Below, one piece after another: positions 16,701 through 24,700 of a stretch of DNA of 64,000 nt. The DNA lies in the NCBI RefSeq assembly GCF_003843875.1, contig NZ_RKRF01000008.1, positions 248,001 through 312,000 on the forward strand, given 5' to 3'. Source of the DNA: Aquisalibacillus elongatus (GTDB lineage: Bacteria; Bacillota; Bacilli; Bacillales; Alkalibacillaceae). The position numbers were made by a program, and so were the translations under genes. Position 1 is the first letter of the stretch. Each line of letters starts with the position of its first letter. The notes below the pieces were generated by a model, which searched no databases, had not been told where the DNA came from, and was given only the letters and a program-made list of their open reading frames with translations.

Positions 16701-16840
16701 GCGAAGGCGGCGAAGCTCAACAACCACTAGCCGTCGTCATCATCTTCGGCCTACTGTTCTCCATGCTCATCACGCTCGTCCTAATCCCAGTCGTCTACAC
16801 CCTATTCGACGACCTATCACGCAAAATAGTAAGAAAATAA
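13787..16840 (+). CDS. RND family efflux permease (AcrB/SwrC-like)
   Basis: This 1,017-residue permease has the RND fold of 12 membrane helices and two large loops. Landmarks: MRLVESSIKRPVGVTMIILAILALGFVSF (helix 1), the VTKPIESSVATIEGI porter segment, helix 4 GLALGIGMMVDSAIVILEH with the proton-relay Asp, and the repeat-half counterparts FIGVIMLAGIVVNNAIVLVDYINILRRKG and GGNRLRPILMTSLTTILGMIPL near the end. It is closest in layout to B. subtilis SwrC, a self-resistance pump for surfactin, but the substrate here is unknown. It forms an operon with the TetR regulator and the adaptor. Confidence 0.95.
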   Translation: MRLVESSIKRPVGVTMIILAILALGFVSFRNLSVDLYPDIDLPIAVVATNYEGAAPQEVEELVTKPIESSVATIEGIDTIQAQSQPGNSLVVMMFSTDTNLDNALLNVRESVDQVKGFLPDGAGEPSVLRFDPQQMPVMWVGLTGDDKATLQSLSEEEIQPLFERQQGVGSVGIEGGISEEVRVELDQERLNQFGLSSQQVMEAVRSSNQSMSGGVISRGTQELQIRILGEYESLDDIRETSIQTPQNEFIELADVATVERGTTERTGESYVNGKEAVVMNILKKTDGNTVAVSDEINNALSEAREKLPDNVEINTVFDTADFIRMSIDSVVQNLLLGAVFAILILLLFLKSLRATLVISLSIPIAVITTFTLMYFTGETVNILTMGGLALGIGMMVDSAIVILEHIVTYRERGYSLKEAAKHGASEIAPAVIASTTTTLVVFLPIVFVDGIASEIFTPLALTVAFALIASLAASLTLIPMLSSKMLKKLSDGNGRRYWFDRLLGKIIGMYQGILSRALKFRKTSILITTIVIVASLALIPRLGLAFIPEADQGQIEVSVETPAGSNLDTTLDVVEEVNDVMAKDDAIVESSYGSVGSSGGGMSFGSTTNSASYMVQLVPKGERDVSTEEVMQKWDEQVQEIPGADISVSVLGASVSGGDPIQVELNGPDHDVLTELADQVTTIISDIEGVHNPGTSANEGRPEMQIVVDEDTAAEYGMTYQQIMGQISSKLNGQIATQFRTEGEELDVRILTPKDERDTIEEVEDLKIATPSGDQIRLETVASLEQVQGPVTLTRQNQQRRVVVSAELVGSDLGTVTNEIDSRMSGLELPEGYDYNIGGQAEDMMEAFGDLALALVFSIFLVYAVMAVQFENFLHPFIIMFSLPTMIIGVILGLFVTGLPLSIPAFIGVIMLAGIVVNNAIVLVDYINILRRKGVERFEAIVEAGGNRLRPILMTSLTTILGMIPLSIGLGEGGEAQQPLAVVIIFGLLFSMLITLVLIPVVYTLFDDLSRKIVRK

Positions 16841-16842
16841 GG

Positions 16843-16868
16843 AAACTCCCGCCGCGGCGGGAGTTTTT
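16843..16868 (+). terminator. Terminator after the RND operon
   Basis: AAACTCCCGCC/GGCGGGAGTTTTT forms a strong GC stem with a U-run, three bases after the permease stop. Confidence 0.92.
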
Positions 16869-16881
16869 CATTATATTGGGG

Positions 16882-17320
16882 TAGAATTTCAGCACCATGG
16901 TTTAAAATTTCAGCATTGAGCCGAAAAATTTCGCCATGGTCAGAAAAAATTTCAGGATGCCTGCTCCGGGCCAGCCGAAATTCACTTCACCAAGCGAGAA
17001 TTCCAGCATCCAGGTTCAAAATTTCAGCATCGAGCCGAGAAATTTCGCCATGGCCAGAAAAAATTTCAGGATGCATGCTCCGGGCCAGCCGAAATTCACT
17101 TCACCAAGCGAGAATTCCAGCATCCAGGTTCAAAATTTCAGCATTGGCCCGAGAAATTTCGCCATAGCCAGGAAAAATTTCAGGATGCATGCTCCGCCCC
17201 AGCAGAAATCCACTTCACGAAGCAATAATTCCAGCATCCCGGTTCAAAATTTCAGCATCCCACCAAAAAATTCCGCCATCCCCCATAAAAATTTCACCAC
17301 AAACAACAAAAATTCCATTT
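16882..17320 (+). repeat. 21-bp periodic AATTTCAGCAT array 2, with a 114-bp higher-order repeat
   Basis: This belongs to the same family as array 1 and has the same orientation. It starts about 14 bases after the RND terminator. Here the units are organised in a 114-bp superunit present about three times (16927-17040, 17041-17154, 17155-17268), with AATTTCGCC starting each copy. Each superunit divides as 21+30+21+21+21 bp. Copies 1 and 2 are nearly identical, copy 3 has drifted. Open frames across it encode 38-residue repeats and have no ribosome binding site. Confidence 0.78.
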
Positions 17321-17376
17321 CTACCTTTTTTCAATTTTCTTCACGAAAATCATCAAAAACAAGCCAAAACCACGCT

Positions 17377-17448
17377 GAAAATCACAATTTCCTCTAGAGA
17401 AAATCGCATTTTCGCACACTTTACACGACAAATCCACCCTGCTATAAC
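17377..17448 (+). promoter_or_regulatory. NERD-gene promoter with upstream inverted repeat (module copy 1)
   Basis: TTTACA (17420-17425), 17 bases and TATAAC (17443-17448) make a good sigma-A promoter. An imperfect inverted repeat (GAAAATCACAATTTC / GAAAATCGCATTTTC, 17377-17413) ends six bases before the -35. The same block, TAGAGAAAATCGCATTTTCG plus a TTTACA promoter at the same distance, recurs at 54957-55028. Confidence 0.65.
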
Positions 17449-17471
17449 TAAATAAAAAAGGAGGTACGCAT

Positions 17472-18479
17472 ATGGAAAAGCCACACGTCATACCTGTAAA
17501 ACTACTCAAACTCATTGCAGCGAAGCGCTACATCAGGCGCAAGCACCCAATCATTCCAACGTTCGAACAGGACATTGCCTCCTACAGCTCTGGCTATCAG
17601 GGTGAGCTGTCAATCGACTTTCATATCAATCACATACTCGATCCATACCACAAGCTCCACAACCTCTACATACCGTTTAAAACCTGGCATTTCGAGATCG
17701 ACACTCTACTGCTATTAGAAAAATTCCTCCTCGCGCTTGAAATTAAAAACTTACGTGGCGACGTTTATCTCGAACATGAAGCAGGCATCATGCGCCAAAG
17801 CTACCAAAACGAAGAAAAGCGCTACCAGTGCCCAATCGTCCAAGTAGAGAAACAAGCCCGCCAACTAAATCACTGGCTCAACCACCGAGGGCATAAAGTC
17901 CCAGTCGAGACTCTCGTCGTCTTCGTGAACCCCAATGTAAAACTCCACAACCAACACCCTAAAACAATCTACCCGTATGTACTTAGCCACATCTATTACA
18001 AACTGAAAAACCACTACCGCAATGCACCAACCATTAAAAATCGAGATGAAATCGCCAGTCAACTTATAAAAGCAAGCACCATTCCAAATCCTGATGTATT
18101 AAGTCAATACCAACTGACTTTCGACGATTTTGAACCGGGCGGCATATGCGAAAACTGTTTGCAAAAAAGCCCGAAACGTCAAGGCTGGGGATGGGTATGC
18201 CCAAGTTGCCACAACAAATCCCTAAACAACCACATCCATACCTTTAAAGATCTCCAACTATTATTTGGCCCAGAGATCACCACGACCGAAGCCGCTTATT
18301 GGCTTCAAACGTCCACTGAGGTCGCTCGCTACCTACTAAAAAAAGAAAACTACCGAAAAAGCGGAAGTCACAAGAGGATCAAGTACCACTTAAATTACAA
18401 CTCGCAAACAGACTACCAATATCTGTTGGACTATAACAAAAATTTCTACAAAATGACCCTAGTCACATCAAGCGATTAG
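17472..18479 (+). CDS. NERD (nuclease-related) domain protein with zinc ribbon
   Basis: The 335-residue product carries a NERD domain (about residues 35-160): GYQGELSIDFHINHIL, an FEIDTLLLLEKFLLALEIKNLRGDV block with the D-x(n)-EIKN nuclease-fold residues, and VEKQARQLNHWL. A Cys4 zinc ribbon follows (CENC and CPSC, about 221-240), then a helix-turn-helix-like end. NERD proteins belong to the restriction-endonuclease-like superfamily, with poorly known roles in DNA handling. AAAAAGGAGGTACGCAT precedes the ATG. It stands alone, with its own promoter between array 2 and the toxin locus. Confidence 0.85.
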   Translation: MEKPHVIPVKLLKLIAAKRYIRRKHPIIPTFEQDIASYSSGYQGELSIDFHINHILDPYHKLHNLYIPFKTWHFEIDTLLLLEKFLLALEIKNLRGDVYLEHEAGIMRQSYQNEEKRYQCPIVQVEKQARQLNHWLNHRGHKVPVETLVVFVNPNVKLHNQHPKTIYPYVLSHIYYKLKNHYRNAPTIKNRDEIASQLIKASTIPNPDVLSQYQLTFDDFEPGGICENCLQKSPKRQGWGWVCPSCHNKSLNNHIHTFKDLQLLFGPEITTTEAAYWLQTSTEVARYLLKKENYRKSGSHKRIKYHLNYNSQTDYQYLLDYNKNFYKMTLVTSSD

Positions 18480-18512
18480 TTCTATTTTTGCTGAAAATTG
18501 TAAAAAATTAGC

Positions 18513-18541
18513 TTGACATTAGGTTAATAGTTTTATAATAT
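18513..18541 (+). promoter_or_regulatory. Sigma-A promoter of the RHS toxin transcript
   Basis: Consensus TTGACA (18513-18518) is followed after 17 bases by TAATAT (18536-18541), overlapping a TATAAT at 15-base spacing. It lies about 75 bases upstream of the riboswitch aptamer. Confidence 0.75.
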
Positions 18542-18615
18542 ATGTGTTGGATTTTACTTATTAGGGAATTTATTCTAGTTTAATAGAACTACAAAAACAA
18601 AATAGTCATTTTTAA

Positions 18616-18694
18616 AAGGGCAAACTCGCTGAAAGGCGGGGACGCAAAGCCACAGGTCTAAAGCAGAATCATTTGCTATGGCGGCTGGGTTGCA
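18616..18694 (+). ncRNA. Cyclic di-GMP-I (GEMM) riboswitch, copy 2, controlling the RHS toxin
   Basis: The aptamer reads GGGCAAACTCGCTGAAAGGC, GGGGACGCAAAGCCACAGG, TCTAAAGCAG, a P3 hairpin (AGCAGAATCATTTGCT), then ATGGCGGCTGGGTTGC. This is a near-consensus class I c-di-GMP riboswitch with GAAA tetraloop and GACGCAAAGCC receptor. It is followed 35 bases later by a terminator that contains the toxin gene's ribosome binding site. Confidence 0.95.
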
Positions 18695-18728
18695 AAAATG
18701 AGGATTAGTATACATTTTTCAAAGCGCT

Positions 18729-18773
18729 CCCCCTTTTTAGGATTTGCCTTAATTAAAAAGGGGGAATTTTTTT
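18729..18773 (+). terminator. Riboswitch terminator overlapping the toxin start signals
   Basis: CCCCCTTTTTA (18729-18739) pairs with TAAAAAGGGGG (18754-18764), followed by AATTTTTTT. The 3' arm supplies the Shine-Dalgarno (AAGGGGGAA), and the TTG start at 18772 lies in the U-tract. One structure can thus end transcription and, if transcription passes, hide the ribosome site. Confidence 0.85.
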
Positions 18774-21700
18774 GCTGAAAAAAGCTCGACGTTTATCAAA
18801 AAAAGTGATGATCAGCTTACTAGCTATTTTACTAGTGTTCACAAGCACACCGATTTATCCAAACAGTGTGGGACCTAATCTTAATGCTGATCAACAAAGC
18901 ACCAAGTCATCAGACCTCATGAATCCGGAATCCATACTAGATTTTATGCCAGAGATTGGTCAAGACCCAGTGTCACTACCTAACCCATCTAAGAATCTAC
19001 GACCAACTCCTCCACCTGCTATGCAGGGGGACATGGAGCCAACCACCGCTCCCAACCACAGAGAACAGGACACTTCTTCAGAAAATATTCCAACCCAGAA
19101 TTTTGATCACCCTGTAAACCTAGCAACTGGAAAACTAGATTTAGATACGATAGATCTAGAATTACCAGGCATAGGGGCGGATTATGTTCTTGAGCGCAAT
19201 TTCATCGAGGACCTCATCGACCCAGAAAACCCTCAGGATTTACCGTCGTTAGGAAAAGGGTGGAAGCCGAATATAGATTCAGAGCTACGTTTATATGCTG
19301 AATTTCATTTAGCTGAAACTCGTCAAGACGGAAGTGTGCACTCATATGATTTTGTCATGGATGACGAGGATGGAGCTATTACAAGCTATGACAACGATCC
19401 ACTTATCAACTATGAATTACATAAAGGTTTTTATGAAGAAAGTGAAAGCGGTTCAACCATAACACGTGTTAGTGAAGAAGATGACACGTATATCGTAACC
19501 AAAGAAGATGGATCTAAAATAACTTATAACGGTTACTATGCGCCTTGGCGAGATCCTGATAGCCCTAACTATGAGCAACCAGAAGATCATGAATATGACT
19601 TCGATCCGCGCAAAGGTAAAGTGATTCGATTTGAGGATCGCTATGGTAATGCATTTGAATACGACTACAACCAAGACGGTAACCTGACTCAAGTAATCGA
19701 CACAACTGGTCGCACCATCACATTTAATTGGAATGGCGACTATCTTGATTCAATAGAAGATCCATATGATCGTACAATTAACTTCCAGTATGATTCAAAA
19801 GATCGTCTGACTAAGGTCAACAGAGCAGACGGAACTGTTTTAGAATATGGCTATGATGCGAACCACAGAATGACATCTTATTCAAAAGATGGCGAAACAA
19901 TGCGCTTCACATACAATTCAAACGACAAAGTGACTAAAGTCGAGATGTATGGTGAGGTTTATTACAACTTGTCTTATTCTGGAAACACGACAACTGTAAA
20001 AGACATCGATCAAAATGAGTGGGTATATGAGTATAACGATGACCAACTCATTACACGTACGGTTAATCCATTAAACGAAGAAACGCAATACACTTACGAT
20101 GACGATGGAAATGTCAAAAGTATGACGACGCCTCAAGGTACCATGTCTTATGAGTATGATAATCATGGTAACCAAACAAAAGAAGCCAATTTAGCCGGAG
20201 GCGTTACGAAGACACAATATCATGATAAATGGCAACAACCGACCAAAATCATTGATCCAAAAAATGGTGAAACAAAATTTAAATACGATAAAAAAGGAAA
20301 CCTCGTTAAACGCACGGATGCTGAAGGCGTTTATGTAAAATTTGATTACGATGACCGTGGTCAAATGACACACATGACAGACGTCGAAGGTAACACCACC
20401 GAAATGGTCTACAATGATCAAGGATTTGTAGAAGAAGTCATCGACCCAACTGGCAAAAAAGAGAAGTACGAACACGATGACTTAGGTCGAGTGACTAAAG
20501 AAATTTTGCCAAACGGTGCCACAACAACATACACCTATGATGCACGAGGGAACATTTTAACAGAAGACCAAGGTGATGGGGTAAAAACAAGCTATACCTA
20601 TGATGACCAAGGTCGCATCAAAACGATTAAAGACCCAATCGGACGTGTGACAACCTATGTGTATAACAATAAAGGGCAAGTTGATGAGATTATACGTCCA
20701 TCAGGTAAAACAGACTATACGTATAACGTTCTCGGACATATCGAAACCATTACAAATCCACAAGAAGAAACAACAACATTCACAAGAGATGCTTTAGGAC
20801 GGGCGACTCATGTAGAACGACCGAATGAAACGGTTGACTACGAGTACGGCCCATTCGGAGTTAAAAAAGTATCTATTGAGACAGGTACCCAAGAAAAAGT
20901 CTTTAAGTACCAGTATGATAAACGGGGTAACATTAGCAATATCGAAGACCAATATGGTCGTACGATTTCATTTGATTACGATAAGGTAGGGAACCGTACA
21001 AAAGTCGTTGACCCTGTTGGTACAGTTAATACTTGGACTTACGATTTAGTTGGCAACCAAAAAACGTGGAAAGACTCGGATGGTAACGTCACTGAATATA
21101 TTTATAACAACAATGGCGAACTATCTCAGGTTAAACATCCAAAAGGAGCATCCACGCATTATCAATATGATAAAAATCAGCGCCTAGTAAAGAAGACGCT
21201 GCCAGATCAATCAACTGAATCTTACACCTATGATGAAGCGGGCTGGTTAAAGTCTCAAACAAATGGTGAAGGCGAAACAACGACTTATACTTACGATCCT
21301 CAAGGTCGAATGACACAAGTCGCAAACCCATTAAATGAGACAACGAAATACACGTATGATGATGCAGGAAGAGTTCAAGTCATCACAAATGCTCTTGGAC
21401 AAACAACGTCGTTTGATTACAACAATAAAAATGAAATAACTAAACAAGTCGACACAGCTGGAAGAGCCGTTCACTTTAAATACGATGACTACGGAAGGTT
21501 AACTCAATTTACAGATCAGGGCGAACGAAAGCATACGTGGGATTACGACGAACCGAATAACACTGCCACTTATGAACGCCCAGATGGTGAACATACTGTT
21601 TACCATTATGACCAGGATAATCGTCTAACGAAAACCGTTAACCCAAAAGGTGACGAAACATCTTACGATTACGATGACCGTGGACGTTTAATAAAGTCGA

Positions 21701-24700
21701 CAAATCCTTTAGGTCAAACAACTGAGCGCGAGTATAACAACTTGGATCAGCTTGTTAAAGAAATTGATGTGGATGGTAACGAAACCACTTATACGTACGA
21801 CGACCAAGGGCGCTTGACGAGTGAAACAAACGCTCTTGGCTTAACAACTGAATATAAATATAACCAATATAGTGAGCTTAAAGAAACCATCAACCATCGC
21901 GGTGCTAAGACTAAGTTTACTTACGATGTCATGGGTCGCGAAAAAACAACAACAAATGCTAAAGGACACACCACAACGAATGAATATGATGACGCAGGTC
22001 GATTAAGTAAACAAATCGATGCTCTAGACCAAGTTACAACTTACAAGTATCACCCAACTGGTGAAGTCGAATATATGAAAGACCCAAATGGTGGTGAATC
22101 GACTTGGGAATATGATGCTTTAGGACGTGAAGTGAAACAAACAGACGCTGAAGGCCGTACGACGACATACAGTTATGATGAAGCAGGTAATGTTGTTTCC
22201 GAAACTGGACCTGAAGGCAACACATATGAATGGACATACAACGTCTATGATCAAGTTAAAAAAGAAATCGATCCTAAGGGAAATGTCACAGAGTATGACT
22301 ATACAGTACTTGGTGAAGTTGAAAAAGTTACAGATCCTTTAGGTCATGAAACGACTTATCAATATGACGAATTAGGCCAAGCCATTAAGATTGTTGATCC
22401 AAAAGGTGCCACAACTAAGTATCAATACGATGAACTAGGTCGTGTGCAAAAGGTTACCGATGCCCTAGGTCAAACAGAATCTTATGAATATGATGCTTTA
22501 GGTAATGTTACTAATTTTAAAGATGTACTAGGTAACGAACAAAAAGCTTCCTTTGATGCCTTAGGTCGCGTATTAACAGAAACAGATTTCAAAGAGAACC
22601 AAACGACTTATCAATACGACGATGAAAAAGGTATCACAACCATTACTAACCCTGAAGGAGACAAACAAGTCATCGAATATGATTTGCTAGACCAAGTTAA
22701 GCAAGTCACAGACCCATTAGGGAATACAACAACTTACGAGTATGACGCTCTAGGCAGAATGGTAAATGAAAAAGATGACTTAGGCTTAATCGCAAAATAT
22801 AAATACAACCCTCAAGATCAGGTCAAAACAGTCATCAATGCCAATAAACAAAAAACAAATTTTGAGTACGATTCAGTCGGAAACCTAACAAAAGAAATTG
22901 ATCCATTAGGGAACAGTACATCGTATCAATACAATGGTAATGATCAATTAATTCAAGAAACAGGACCGCGTGATGGATCAACGACTTACGAATATGATTC
23001 AACTGGACAACTCGTTAAAGAAACAGACCCAGAAGGTGGCGAGTGGACATACCAATATGATGCCTTAGGCCGTATGGTACAATCGTCCAACCCTCTTGGT
23101 CATACGAATCAATTGGAATATGACGAAGTCGGAAATCTAGTAAAAGAACTAGACCCGACAGATTTTGCAACAGAATACGAGTATGACAAGCTAGGCCGCA
23201 TGCTAGAACAATCGACTGAAGATGGCCGAACTTGGGAATACCAATACAACCCTAAAGGTTGGGTCACGGAAGAAACGAATCCGCTAGATAAATCTAAGCA
23301 ATTCGAATACGATGCCAATGGTAACGTAACAAAAGAAACAGACGAACTAGGCCGTAACCAAAACTATCAATACGACAGTCTAGATCGTCTCGTGAAAGAA
23401 GTAGATGCAGAAGGCTATGAAACGAAATACAATTACGATGCCCTTGGAAATCTCGTAAAAGAAACGAACGCCTTAGGAGATTCGAGCACGTATCAATACG
23501 ATTTACGCTCTCGTCTCATCAAAGAACAATCACCAAGTGGTTCTACTTGGGAGTATAACTATGACTCAGTTGGAAATTTAGTAAAAGAAACGGATCCACT
23601 AGATCAAGCTACAACTTATAAGTACAATGCAAACAATCAAATGACTCAAGTCACGGATGCCTTAGATGGCGTGACAAAGTATCAATATGATGCGTCAGGC
23701 AACCAGACGAAACAAATTGATGCTAATGAAAACACCAGAGAATGGAGCTATGACTTAAACAATAGAGTCGTAGGAGAAACAGACGGATTAGGCAATACGC
23801 ATCAATATCAATATGACTCAGCAGGGCAGCTGAAAGAAGAGATTAATAGAAACGGCCAAACGATTGAATATGACTATACGAAACGTGGACAAGTTAAGAA
23901 AATTGACTTGGACGGGTTAAAACAATTCTATTCGTATGATGAAGCGGGTCGACTAACTGAGATGAAGTCACCTGATTCAACGGATCGTTATAGTTATGAC
24001 GCCCTTGGTCGTATTACAGAGCAACATAATGTTGATGTCGATAAAAAATTAAACTTCACATACGATGCAGTTGGCAATATTCAAAGCTTAACGAACAGTG
24101 AAGATCGTACGGTACAATATGAGTATAATGATCGTAATCTCATGACTGAAATGATGGACCCTGAAGAGAACGTCAGCCAGTTCAGTTATGATGCCTTAGG
24201 CCGCATCGAGCAACAAAATCTTGCTAATGGCAATACGGTTGAACAGAGCTATACATCAGATGGTCATTTGGCAAGCGTCGAAAACAAAATGGAAGAAGCG
24301 ATTGTTTCTTCATACAGCTACGAATATGACGCTGCTGGTAAACGTACGAAACAAATTGAAGAAGACGGTGCCGAAACAACTTATGAATACGACGCGTTAA
24401 ACCGTCTAACAGATATCTATTATCCTAAGGAAAAACTAGAAAATCTTTCAGCGGAACCTTACTTCCCTGAAAACCGTAAACACCATCGCGATGAGGATTC
24501 AACTGAAGAACCTCAGGATCATGAACCAAAAGAAGAAGAGACCAAAGAAGCTAAAGAACATGAAGAAGTAACACCAACACGTCGACAATTGGAACCACCT
24601 TCTGAATTCGAAGACACAGTAGAAAATGAACAAGACAATGAATCATCAACAGAAGAAGTTGAGGAACCAAATCAATCAGAAGACGTCGTGACCGTTAATG

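Noticed and set aside
16882..17320. CRISPR array
   Set aside because: The conserved block is only about 11 bp and degenerate, unit lengths vary (21 and 30), and there are no cas genes in the window.
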